From assembly GCA_049177145.1 (NCBI GenBank), contig CP185406.1:62001-126000 (forward strand): a stretch of 64,000 bases of DNA, in the 5' to 3' direction. The notes under the pieces are model-generated. The model saw only the letters and a program-made list of their open reading frames with translations. It was not told the origin of the DNA and made no database searches. How positions within the stretch are numbered: the first letter of the stretch is position 1; every line of letters starts with the position of its first letter. A program made the position numbers and the translations under genes. The stretch comes from Hennigella sp049177145 (GTDB lineage: Bacteria > Bacillota_I > Bacilli_A > Mycoplasmatales > Mycoplasmoidaceae). This document shows, piece by piece, positions 39,407-50,163 of the stretch.

Positions 39407-39718
39407 TTATCTGCCCCTTCTTTGTCTATTTCTAGCACTACGTCTTGCACGTTTTTGTGCTAGTTTTTCACGATATAGTCTATCTTTCTCACGAGAGATA
39501 GCTCTAGCATTACGTTGTGCTTTTCTAGCTTTAGCAGTTAAGATTTCTAACTTAATTGCTTCTTTTCTTTGCTTTTCAGCAAGTTTAGCTTCTTTAACAG
39601 CTTTTCTTGCTTCAGCACGTTCACGTTTCATTTTATTCTTTTCTTTAACTTGTCTAGCTTTTAATAATTGGTTTTCTAGACGGAGTCTACGTTGTTCATT
39701 TGTTTCATGTTTTGCCAT
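39407..39718 (-). CDS. Small basic coiled-coil protein in the ABC operon
   Basis: 103 residues, about half Lys/Arg/Glu/Ala: MAKHETNEQRRLRLENQLLKARQVKEKNKMKRERAEARKAVKEAKLAEKQRKEAIKLE, ending ARRSARNRQRRGR. It should form one long charged helix with an RNA-binding-like Arg-rich end. GGAGGT within the permease 1 stop region serves as its ribosome site; two bases separate the genes. Its composition resembles the C-terminal tail of permease 1. Function unknown. Confidence 0.75.
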   Translation of the reverse strand: MAKHETNEQRRLRLENQLLKARQVKEKNKMKRERAEARKAVKEAKLAEKQRKEAIKLEILTAKARKAQRNARAISREKDRLYREKLAQKRARRSARNRQRRGR

Positions 39719-39720
39719 AG

Positions 39721-42291
39721 CTATTCACCTCCTTTCAATTTATTTCTTAATGCTGCTTTTCTTGCTTGTCTAATAGCAATTCTTCTTAATTCTTTATCTG
39801 CTTTTTCATTAGCAATACGTTGTGCAGTTCATTTATCTGATTGTGTTGCTTTTTCAGTTAATCTTGCTCGATCAACAATAGATTCAATCTTCTTGCTTGC
39901 TTGATCGCGAGCAATCTTATCAGTTGTAACTGAATCCATCACATCTTTAGATCTAATAATGTATTCTTCAGCCATTGCTTTAGCATCAGCAGATTGAGTT
40001 CTTGTCTCGTCAATTATTTGACTCAAAGAGTCAGATCTTGCAATTAATTCTTTTAATTCTTTAACTTCGATATCTTTTACAGGGCAATCAATAACTCTGT
40101 TGATTATCTTAGTGTTTGCCTTCAATTGTGCATGTAATCTAACAGCTTTTTCATTTAGACGTTTAGATTTGTCAAAATATGGTTGAGCTGAAGTTCTTAA
40201 ACTGTTTGCTTCATTTGTTCCAGCAACAATTCTAGAGTCTAAGTATCTAGTCTTAGATACTAATGAACCAACTGTAGCAAGTTGAGCTTTAGACAATGGA
40301 CAGTTAATTAAGTGACTAATTGCTTTGATTTCAGATTTAAGGTTTGCCATGAATAGTTGTTCAAGTGTAGCAGAGTTAAATCTAATACCCATAATGTTTA
40401 AAGCTTTATCTCTTGTAAATGTTTTAACCATTGTGTCATAGTGAGCTTTAACGATCTCAAATGTCTTTTGGTATGCTTTTAAATAAGCACTATGAGCGAA
40501 GTTGTATTGCTTCTTAGATCTAATTTCACCTAAACCAATAGATTCAGCTTGTTGTTTAGTTTGAAGCAAAGTAAAGTATGTTAATTTATTTTGCTTTGAA
40601 ATAGTATTGCGGTATTGCAAACCAGATCTTAGGTTTTGCAAATAAGCTAATTTAGCTGTCATTCTAATGTTGTTATCATTGAATGGTTTAGCTTTGAAAT
40701 CTTCGTTAGCTTTACGAAGCTGTTGTCATAAACCCTCGCTGATGTTACATTTAACAACTTCTTTGATTTTGCTCTTTAATTTACGATCAGCTAAGATTTC
40801 ATCAGTTACTCTAATGTATCAACCTTTTCTGAACTTATGTTCGAGATCAGCCATTAATAGGTTAGTTTTCTTATCTTTAACCAAGTGAACCATTGTTTGT
40901 TTAAAGTATTTATCGCCAGTCACTAAATCGTATTCAAGGTTTCTTCAAATACGATATTGTGCTTGTTTTTGTACGCATCAATATCTGAAACTACCAAGTC
41001 TCATCTTTGATTTAATGATTGGACTTAATTTAAATGTTGATTTAACTGTTTGTTGTTTTACATAGAAGATGTAATACTTGTGCAAGATAGCGCATTGATC
41101 ACTTGAAAGTGATAGTAATTCAATGTAAGACATGTTACGTTCATGTTTAATCTTACTGAAGTTCTTACCTCTAAAGATGTCAAGAGTTAATCAATATGGT
41201 TTGATGTTTAAGAATAATGTAATGGCAGCAGCACCATAAACAACAATACCAAATACTACATCTCCGATGTGGTTATCAATTCCAAGTACTTGTAAGTCTG
41301 AAATTGATGTCTTAACCATTGAGAAGAATAATGATACTGGAATTGAAGCAAATGGGTTACACATTGAAATTAGCCCAACAGAAATACCATTGAAACCTTC
41401 TTGTGGGATAACCTTGGCTGCAGCTGTAACAGGCATGTTAGGACTATATCCACAATATAACATTACACCAAGGATACCAGCAATAGCTCCCGAAATAGCC
41501 ATTGATGCTATTTGGTTAGCTTTTACATTGTAACCAGCAGCTAATGCTCCTGTGTTACTTAATCCAACAACTTTTTGTTTTTTACCAAATACTGTTAGAT
41601 TTAAGATCACAGCCACAAAGATAATAGTGATACCTGCTAAAATAAGCAATGGAATTCAACTTTGTCCATCCATCCTTAATAACAGACTATCGTCTGGAGC
41701 TAAGGTATTTAATTGTGATGTATCAGTTGGAATAGGCAATGATGAAAGAGTTAAGATAGACATGAAGTAGATAATTCAGTTCAACATAATTGATGAAACT
41801 ACTTCATTTATTCTTAAGAACGCTTTCATTGCTCCAACAAGTGATGCAAAGAGAGCACCAAGCAACATACTTACTAAAACAATAACAAATTGGTTTGCTC
41901 CAGTACCTAACTTGCTAAGGTGACATATTATTGTTGCACCTGTTGCACCAGCAACCATTTGTCCAGAAATACCAATGTTGAATAAACCTGCTTTATAGGC
42001 AGCTATAAAAGAAAGCCCACCAACAATTAGGATTGCCATATTACTTAGTAATGAGTTAAAGAATGTCTCATTTTGGAATCCAGAAGTAAAGATAGTACTA
42101 AAGATCTTGCCGAAAGATTTTCACGTTCCACAAACAGAACATGCAATAACTAAAGCAATAAAGAAGGCAAGTAAGATAGAACAAACAGTTGCTAGAATCT
42201 TCTTTGTTGTTGATTGTCTTACATCTGAATGCATGAATTTTTGTCATTTATTATGCAACTTCATCTGGAAGACGGTTTTGTTACTATTCAT
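39721..42291 (-). CDS. ABC transporter permease 1 fused to a ~490-residue cytoplasmic helical domain
   Basis: 856 residues. Residues ~1-366 are a nucleoside-type permease (GLSFIAAYKAGLFNIGISGQMVAGATGA, MKAFLRINEVVSSIMLNW, VVGLSNTGALAAGYNVKANQIASMAISG). It normally ends here. After NIKPYW the frame continues uninterrupted for ~490 soluble residues. First comes a Trp/Tyr-rich part (LGSFRYWCVQKQAQYRIWRNLEYDLV), then long charged helices (AYLKAYQKTFEIVKAHYDTMVKTF.., DETRTQSADAKAMAEEYIIRSKDVMDSV). I walked 40660-41193 codon by codon: no TAA or TAG. Overlaps the ATPase stop by 8 bases. Corresponds in order to MG120 (about 517 residues as I recall). Confidence 0.88.
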
Positions 42292-43948
42292 TAATTACCT
42301 CCTTTCCTACGGCAGGAGCTTGTGGTTTTCCAGTCCTCATTAAGAACTTACCAATCATTTGTCTGTCTGTTTTAGTCTTGTAACCATCATAGACAATATC
42401 ACCATGATCCATAACCACAACTCTTGAAGCGATCTTCAAGATTTCATCTAATTCATAACTAATAAGGACAACAGCCTTACCTTTTTTAGATTCTTCAAGA
42501 ATGTATTCGTGGATAGTGTTAATAGCTCCAATATCCAATCCACGTGTTGGTTGCACCAACACAATAACTGAATGTGGTTTAGATAATTCTCTAGCCACAA
42601 CAACTTTTTGTTGGTTACCACCAGATAAAGATCTAAACTTAGCTTTACCTTTGTTAGCACCAAGAACATTAAACTTTGTACATAAGTTGTTAGCATTCAT
42701 GTTGATTTCTTTCATTTTCAAGAAACCAAAACGGTTATACAACTTGTTGTTAATTTGGTTACTGATTAGGTTGTAGGCAACAGTTTCATCCAAAATACAT
42801 CCATATTTATGTCTGTCTTCTGGAACATGACTTAAACCTAAGTTAGAAATAATCTTGGGTGTTTCATTAGTGATGTCCGTGTCTAAACCAGAAACATAGA
42901 ATGTAATTTTACCTTTATCAGGGTGTTGGATTCCTGCTAAAGCTAGAGCAAGTTCTGATTGACCATTACCTTCAATTCCAGCAATACCAACAATTTCACC
43001 TGAATTAACCGTTAATGATAAATCATTAATAGCAGTTAAATTCTTGTCGTTTTGTTTGTGCATTTTAATATGCTCAATTTTCAAAATAGGAGATAATCTA
43101 TTTTCAAAATTAAGAAGATTAGGATTTTCAACCATTTTGTGGCCAACAATTAATTCAACCAATTTGGCCGTATCAACTTCAGCGCGAGGATAAGTTCCAA
43201 CCGTAATACCTTTACGCAAAACAGTAATTGTATCAGCTACATCTAATACTTCATTTAATTTATGAGAAATTAAAATAATTGTTTTTCCTTGTCTCTTCAA
43301 CATTCTTAACATATCAAGGAAACCTTTAATTTCATCATCAGATAAAACAGCAGTAGGTTCGTCGAAAATTAATATTTCAGCACCACGATAAAGTAGTTTA
43401 ATAATTTCTACTTTTTGCTGTGTACCAACTGATGCTTCTGATGTCCTTTGGTTTAAATCAATCTTAAAACCATATTCATTACAGATAGAATTAATCTTTT
43501 CTACAGCTGGTTTATCATATAGCAAACCATGTCTTGTGCTTTCAGCACCTAAAGTAATGTTTTGGAATAAACTGAATGCTAAAACTAGTTTAAAGTGTTG
43601 GTGTACCATTCCTAAACCTGCAGCATTAGCTTGCATAGCGTTTTTGAAATCCACTTTTTTACCAGCAACATAAATTTCACCAGCATCTTGTTTATAAAGT
43701 CCAAATAAAATGGACATTAAAGTAGACTTACCAGCTCCATTTTCACCACAAAGAGCATGAATTTCATTTCATTTAACTTTAATGTTAACATTAGAGTTAG
43801 CAATAATCTTACCACCCAAAAAGGTTTTAGTAACATTACGCATTTCAATTGCAAAGTTACTTCTTTTTGGTGAAATAGCCGATCCTTTATCTTTCTTATT
43901 TAAAGGAGAGTGGGTTTTGCGTTTTTTAAATAAATCAATAAACTTCAT
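42284..43948 (-). CDS. ABC transporter ATPase with two nucleotide-binding domains (nucleoside type)
   Basis: 554 residues. First domain: GENGAGKSTLMSILFGLYKQDAGEIYVAGK (Walker A), signature EASVGTQQKVEI, Walker B AEILIFDEPTAVL. Second domain: GIEGNGQSELALALAG (degenerate Walker A), SLSGGNQQKVVVARELS, VIVLVQPTRGLDIG (Walker B Asp altered). This asymmetric duplication is typical of sugar/nucleoside ATPases. ATG 43948 is chosen: AGGAGG lies five bases before it and overlaps the alternative GTG at 43954. Ends 8 bases inside permease 1. Matches MG119 in order. Confidence 0.93.
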
Positions 43949-43957
43949 AGCCACCTC

Positions 43958-46111
43958 CTAACAAGTCATATACATGTTGTAATCTAGTCATTTTAAGATG
44001 CTATATTCAACTTCTTCATGTTGCCCAAGCATTGTAAAACCTTTTTCCAAATGCTCTTCATCAATTGGTTTTAGTGTCATGTTGCGGTCAAATCTTATTT
44101 TTGAAGTTGAAAGCAAACGTCCAAGAATACCAATTGTATGACTATAGTTTTTTGAATATGTAGTTTCATCACCTTGAGCATCATAACGATCGTATCGTTT
44201 GATTACAGCAAGTTCTTCAACGTGGTCTTTATAGGTTTGTTCTACATCATCTCAATCATCACCCAAATCTTCAGCATAGATTTTAACTGCATTTTTCCAT
44301 GCATCAACTAATGATTTTCTTTGCAAAACACCAGATGAATCTCTATAGTAGTAAATAAAATGCTCTAAAGCTTCCAATAGTGGAACAAAACCATCTCATG
44401 AAATGGAAATTAAACCATTCATGATATTTCCGCATGTTTGAAAACCAGTACCGCAAATGGATCTTTTTGGATCAGGGATTTTTTTGCCGCTTTCATCAGT
44501 AGCAGAAACATCTCAATTTAAACCTTTACCAATTAATCTGTTGATTTTGTTTGTTACCTTCTTTAAGTCTTTAACAGCTGAAAACTTAATAATTGCATGA
44601 GATTGATTTGAATGATGTCCATAAGAATCAGTAGATTGATCTCAATATGGATCACCACATTTTTCGTCTTTGTTTGTCGATGCCCCACAATATTCATGTC
44701 ATCTTTGGTAGTCACCATTTTCCATAGCACTATCAACGCCAATAACAATGGCTTTTGAGTTTTGGTTTTGAATTTCTTGTGCTGTATCTAATGATTGAGG
44801 ACCAGCAACACAAATAATAGCACTAGCTCCTCTGTTTAAATATTGTTTAGTAATACCAATAGCATCACCAGCTGTGAATGTACCAGAGAAATGGTTGTTG
44901 GCATCACCAAGTTTGATCATTTTAACTGAGAATTCGTTATATAACTTTTTATCTAACTTTTCTTCTTCGAAATATCTTCTTTCTTTATCTGCGATAGTAG
45001 CTGAAGGATCATTTAAAATTTCTTTAACTTGGCTGCGGTATTTACTACTTTCAATTAATTTATTAAATGTTTGAAGACATTTACCAGCATTTGGGAATCG
45101 CTCTTCTTCTATTTCTGGATCACCAAAAGCATATCTAGCGCCAATTTCAAAGACGTTTTGAATTACGCCATAATTGAATAATTCCACACCACGTTGGAAA
45201 CCTCCCATGTATACTGTTACACTCGGGATAGGCACACCACCATATTCTGCAACAGTAAAATCTTGAAAGTGATCATGATAAAGTTGTGGATTGTGAATTA
45301 AATATTCACATGTTGCTAATCCGGTTAAAAAACCAGGTTGATCAGCTCTAAATAAAACTGAAGCAATACATTGGTTGTCAGGAATGTTGGCATCTTGTAA
45401 AACAATTGCTGTTTCTTGCATTATTTTATTTGTTTTATCATCAGCACATGTAGCTTGCGGATTGCCACCACGGCGTGTCATCATTGTAGTTAATGGCGTT
45501 GCGTGGTTAAAACCAGCAAGGCCGATAACGCTGTGTTTTTTTGCTATAGACACATATGTATTAATAAAATCAGTCGTGCTATCTTGAGGTGGTTTATATG
45601 CATGAGCTTGATCAATGTTATAATTTCCTAATTTTTGATTGTAAACAAAGTCAGCAAGACCTTCAAACAATGATTGGTTGAAAGAACGATCCATTATTGA
45701 GTGTGTGGCACCATCAATAATAATAGAACTAAATTCTTTTCTCTTATCACTAACCCCAGGACTCAAAGGTTCTCCCTCTTCTTTGCCTAATTCTAATTGC
45801 GATCCTTTTTCAAAAGGAGCATGCTCGGCACCTGTGTGTCAACTAGATCAATCGGAGATAGTTTTCATTTCTTGCTCAGGCATGTCAAGGTCAGTCATAT
45901 TTCACGCAGAATCAATACGTTCATCTTCATAACCAATAGATTTTCAAGAAGCATATCTTGCTTCTGCACTATTCAAATTCATGTATTCAACTTTGAATGT
46001 TGCAGCAGAAACTCCAAAAACTATACCCGCGCTGCCGCCTAATAAACATGTGCTTGTAACAACATCTTTAATTAGAACTTTGTGGGCTGATAAGAATGAT
46101 TTGAACTTCAT
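43958..46111 (-). CDS. BMP/PnrA-like substrate-binding protein with N-terminal membrane anchor
   Basis: 717 residues. The N-terminus MKFKSFLSAHKVLIKDVVTSTCLLGGSAGIVFGVSAATF is hydrophobic but its only Cys (22) precedes the helix, so there is no lipobox; it is probably an uncleaved anchor. The body has BMP features: FSSIIIDGATHSIMDRSFNQSLFEGLADFV, HSVIGLAGFNHATPLTT, IASVLFRADQPGFLTGLATCEYL, SVTVYMGGFQRGVELFNYG, AIICVAGPQSLDTAQEIQNQNSKAIVIGVDSAMENGD. About twice the usual ~350 residues. It likely hands nucleosides to the downstream ATPase/permeases. AGGAA precedes the ATG; one base after tsaC. Confidence 0.85.
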
Positions 46112-46112
46112 A

Positions 46113-46664
46113 TTAACTATTTCCTTTCTTAATTTCGTCCAAGATTTCTTGACCATCAATTTCACCTTGACGCACTACTTCCATCTTGTCTAAGTCAATA
46201 ATAGTAGATGGTTGTTGACTTAGCATTTCATAAGGGGCGTTGTCAACAATGACAATGTAATCATAGTGTGGTTTAAACACACTAAATACTTCTTGTACTG
46301 ATTGAACAGGATCTTGTCCTGAAATGTTGGCAGAAGACTGATACACAGGTCCAGTCAAACGTAATAAATCAATTAGATATTGGCATTTAGGTACACGGTA
46401 ACTGACCCCTTTTCACACAAAAGATACAGGTCCAGGAGTATAAGGTCTAATGGCATCAGCTAAAAAAGAAGGTAGTCCTAGTTCATCCATTGACGCAATG
46501 AATTTGCTTACCTTCTTTTCAAACGGTCTATTCTTTATAGTATAGATTTGCCCTTCATTAAGACTTATGATTCCTCAGACTGTATCCGTTGGCAAAATAA
46601 TCGCCTTACCAGACTTCAATGCTACTGCCATCTCATTGATTTGAGTCTTTGAATATATTTCCAT
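46113..46664 (-). CDS. tsaC: Threonylcarbamoyl-AMP synthase (YrdC/Sua5 family)
   Basis: 183 residues. IILPTDTVWGIISLNEGQIYTIKNRPFEKKVSKFIAS has the KxR..K.SK substrate signature; TPGPVSFVWKG and TGPVYQSSANISGQDPVQSV the SAN motif. It makes threonylcarbamoyl-AMP for t6A37 in ANN-decoding tRNAs. It opens the ABC operon and is one base from the binding-protein gene, an association without obvious metabolic logic. A palindrome lies between its -10 and ATG. Confidence 0.92.
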
Positions 46665-46667
46665 AGT

Positions 46668-46691
46668 TAATGAATATGTATATATTCATTA
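46668..46691. promoter_or_regulatory. Palindrome between tsaC -10 and ATG
   Basis: TAATGAATAT (46668-46677) and ATATTCATTA (46682-46691) are perfect inverted repeats with a 4-base spacer. The minus-strand TATAAT (46688-46693) overlaps its distal end. Possible repressor site for the tsaC-ABC operon. Confidence 0.5.
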
Positions 46692-46807
46692 TACATAAAA
46701 CCCACCATGTCCAATAAAAATATAAATATTTTTATTATCATAAAAAATTATTCTTTATAATAATGATATTATTTATAAAAAATATAAATATATATTGGAG
46801 GAAATTT

Positions 46808-47134
46808 ATGTTAAACAAAGTTATTCTTGAAGGAACAGTTACAAGAAGTTCATGAGGAAAGAACAAAGAAGAAGGTGGCTACTTCTTAAACATAAAGCAA
46901 GAAAGAGTATTTAACAAGTTTAAATCTGTTAACTCTTTCTCTGCTTATGCAAACAGACCACTTGCAGCACAACTTGCTAAAATTATTGAAGCAAACCCTG
47001 GCTGTAGAGTAATCATTGAAGGTAAACTAAGAACATATTATTCAAAGAAAGACAATTTATTTCACACGACGATCCTTATTGAAAAGTTGGTAAACTGAAC
47101 ACCAGCTGAACAAGCTTTACCTGAAGTAAAGTAA
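46808..47134 (+). CDS. Second single-stranded DNA-binding-like protein
   Basis: 108 residues, ATG 46808 with GGAGG. MLNKVILEGTVTRSSWGKNKEEGGYFLNIKQERVF, SFSAYANRPLAAQLAKIIEANPGCRVIIEGKLRTYYSKKDNLFHTTILIEKLVNW follows the SSB OB-fold strands (NxVxLxGxL, VxxxGxLxxR). It lacks the long tail of the 32003 SSB. A role in recombination or a specialised replication function is possible. It precedes thrS by 19 bases. Confidence 0.8.
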
Positions 47135-47153
47135 TTCAATAAAAGGAGTCTAT

Positions 47154-48878
47154 ATGAAATTAAATTTAAAGATGGCATATGCGGTTGCATATGTCTTGTA
47201 TAAAAAACATAAAGCAAAAATTGCTGATATAGGTGAACTAGAAAATACATTCTATGTTGATTTTGAAAGCAAAGACGTTATTTCTATTGCTGACTTTAAA
47301 AAGTTAGAAAACGAAATAACTCAATTTATCTATGATAAAAATGTAACTGTTGAAGCTAAAAGAAAACAAGTGGAAGTCGTTAGAGACTGTCCATGTATGA
47401 AGAAAAACAAATATCTTCATTATCATGTTATTCATCATGACATGAAAACAATCAACATGATTAAAATAAATGATGAATTTCCTTTTATTAACAAATTAGA
47501 AACTAAGAACTTAGCTTTTAATGAAATCAAATCTTTTAAACTAGAAAACGTTGCAGGAAACTATTGATTAGGCTCTGCAAAGAATAAACAATTACAAAGA
47601 ATAACTGGTTATGCTTATTCTTCTAAAGAAGAACTTAAAGCTTATGAAGCAGAAGCACAAGACAGAAAAGAAAGAGATCACCGTAAACTAGGACAAGATC
47701 TAGAATTATTTACATTTAATGATCTAGCTGGACAAGGTGCACCTATTTGATTACCTAACGGTGCTGCTGTTATGTATCAAATTGATGATGAAGTTAGAAA
47801 AATCTTACTTCAATCAGGTTTCCAATTTGTTTCTACACCAATTTTAGGTAGTGATGAATTATATAAAACATCAGGACACTGATTTCACTATCGTGAAAAT
47901 ATGTTCAATCCTTTAAAGATTGATGAACAAGTAATGGTTTTAAGACCAATGACATGTCCTCACCACATGTTAGTTTACAAATATAGACCAAGAAGTTACC
48001 GTGAACTTCCATTTAGAGTTGCTGAAAAAGCAATCCTTCATAGATATGAAGCTTCTGGTGGATTAATTGGTCTTGAACGTGTAAGACAAATGCAATTAAT
48101 TGATACTCACGTAATGATTAGACCTGATCAAATCGAATCAGAAATCAGACATTACTATGATGTTGTCATGAAAACTTTAAAAGCATTTGACATCAAGATT
48201 CATCGTGTTGATTTATCTCTTCACGATCCAAAAGATAAGGCTAAATATTTCAACAATCCAAAGATGTGAGCAAAAGCAGAAAAAGAACTTGCTGCTGTTA
48301 TGGACAGAATGGGTATGAAATATGAGAAAAAAGTTGGCGAAGCTGCCTTCTATGGACCTAAGATCGATTTCCAAATGAAAACTGCTCTTGGTCATATCAT
48401 TACAATGTCTACAATTCAACTAGACTTCTTGCTTCCAGCAAGATTTGACCTAAAATACATTGATAAAGATGGTAAAGAACAAAGACCTATTTTAGTTCAT
48501 GGTGGAATCATTGGAACACTTGAAAGATTCATGTCAATCTTACTAGAAAGCAACAAGGGTGTATTCCCACTATGATTAGCACCTGTTCAAGTGCAACTTA
48601 TTCCTGTTGCATCTGTTCATGAAAAGTTCTGCGATGAATTTGCACAACGTTTAATGAACCATGGTGTTAGAGTTGAAGTTGATCACACTGATGAAAGATT
48701 AGGTAAGAAGATTAGAAACGGACAAATCCGTAAGATTCCTTACCAAATTGTTTTTGGTGATGACGAAATCAAATCACAAACTATTTCTTACCGTGAATAC
48801 GGTAAAAAAGAAGTTACAAATGTACCAATGGCTAAATTTGGTGACATTCTTGTAGAAAGAATTGCTGCCCATAAATAA
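47154..48878 (+). CDS. thrS: Threonyl-tRNA synthetase with degenerate editing domain
   Basis: 574 residues against ~640 in E. coli. The catalytic core is intact: LGQDLELFTFNDLAGQGAPIWLPNGA, VMRPMTCPHHMLVYK (about 260-275, zinc Cys included), LPFRVAEKAILHRYEASGGLIGLERVRQM, and VHGGIIGTLERFMSILLE. The anticodon domain ends the protein. The N-terminal ~180 residues lack the TGS domain and align with the editing domain (AYAVAYVLYKKHKAKIADIGELENTFYVDF), but the HxxxH and DLCRGPH motifs are gone. Mischarged Ser-tRNA-Thr would not be cleared by this enzyme. AAAGGAG precedes ATG 47154. Confidence 0.95.
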
Positions 48879-48879
48879 T

Positions 48880-49764
48880 ATGGAAACAACCACACACAAA
48901 AAGATTGTTGTCTTTGATATCAATCTTGATTGAAACTGTTATAAGAAGGAAGATCGTAGATACAAAGATCTACCTCTTGTTTATCCTTTAATAAAGAAAG
49001 CAAGTGAATATCAAACAGTTATTATTCAAACAAGTGGTTGTTTAATTGACGCTCTAGACTTTGTCTATACACATGAAATAACTAAAGGTTATTTAGTAGC
49101 TAGTGGTGGAGCAATTATTTATGATATTGCTGCAGGTAAAGCATTAGAGATAAAAACCATTGATCCAGATGATGTAAGAACAATCGTTCATCATGGCATC
49201 ATGTCTAGTGTGAACATTACTATTTACACACCTGACCGTAAATTCCTTTATATAGCTAATGACGTAAGCTATTCAAGAATTAAAGGAATGTGCTATAGCC
49301 AACATGAAGTAATCCAAACATATGACATGTTACAAACTACACTATCACGTAGTGATATTGTTGATGTTGGCTACTATTTACTAAATGGTTCTGTGGATAA
49401 CCAAAAGCAAAAACTCTTGCTTTATAACATTGATAAATATTGGGAAGATGAAATCTGCAAACTTGCAGTTAAGACAAATAAGACATCCAATTATGTCCAT
49501 GTTGGTAATAAAGAATCAACAAAACTTAAAGCAATTGAAAAAATTATGTCTTTAAATAATGTTGAAAACTTATCTGATGTTTTATACATTGCTGCAAGTT
49601 GTGTAAATAATGAATGTTATGTCACATTTAAAAACTCTTTGATTACATCAAATACTGATTTTATCAATGAAATTGGCAATAGAAAACAACACAAATATCT
49701 AGCTCAAGAAATCAAAAATCTTGACCCAGAATTTGGTCTAAAATCTAATTCTTTTTGAAAATAA
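48880..49764 (+). CDS. HAD/Cof-like protein lacking catalytic residues
   Basis: 294 residues. The layout follows Cof-type HAD phosphatases: IVVFDINLDWN at the start, LVASGGAIIYDIAAGKALEIK (cf. NGA region), ESTKLKAIEKIMSLNNVENLSDVLYIAASCVNN (cf. KGxAL and GDxxND). The DxDGT nucleophile pair reads DINLD and the GDxxND acid site reads AASCVNN, so phosphatase chemistry looks lost. It may be a pseudoenzyme. Start is one base after the thrS stop (TAATATG), so cotranscribed with thrS. Confidence 0.68.
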
Positions 49765-49809
49765 TTCATTTTTAATATAAAATAATATACATAGAAATAA
49801 GGTTTTAAT

Positions 49810-50100
49810 ATGAAAGCAAAATCACATCCAGTACAAAAGCTAACAACCTTCAAATGTGCCACTTGTGGTGCAGAATACAAGATTATGTCAACTTGTAAAG
49901 CTGACGTAGTTTCTATTGACGTTTGTGCTAACTGCCACCCAGTATTTGTTGGTAAATCAGTTGAAACAAACGTTAAAGGTAGAGCAGAAAAACTTGCTAG
50001 CAAGTTTGAAAAGAAGAACTACCAACCAAAAGTTAAAAAGGTTAGAGCTAAAAAATCTAATAAGACCGTTATTTCAAACTTGGATGATTTAGCTAAGTAG
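49810..50100 (+). CDS. rpmE: 50S ribosomal protein L31
   Basis: 96 residues. MKAKSHPVQKLTTFKCATCGAEYKIMSTCKADVVSIDVCANCHPVFVGK has the L31 pattern with a Cys pair CATC and CANC (zinc form). A basic tail follows (KVKKVRAKKSNKT). L31 bridges the subunits. A strong terminator is downstream. Confidence 0.94.
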   Translation: MKAKSHPVQKLTTFKCATCGAEYKIMSTCKADVVSIDVCANCHPVFVGKSVETNVKGRAEKLASKFEKKNYQPKVKKVRAKKSNKTVISNLDDLAK

Positions 50101-50112
50101 CTTTAGATATAG

Positions 50113-50146
50113 AAAAAGACCACTTTTTGTGTGTCTTTTTTTATTT
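50113..50146 (+). terminator. Terminator of rpmE
   Basis: AAAAAGAC(C)AC and GTGTGTCTTTTT arms then T run. Confidence 0.8.
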
Positions 50147-50163
50147 TGTTTTAGGAGGATATT

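Noticed and set aside
39721..42291. Possible frameshift or gene boundary between permease 1 and its helical tail
   Set aside because: Codon-by-codon reading of 40660-41193 shows one open frame with only TGA (Trp), so it is a true single frame in this sequence.
43952..43954. GTG as start of the ABC ATPase
   Set aside because: It overlaps the AGGAGG ribosome site that serves ATG 43948.
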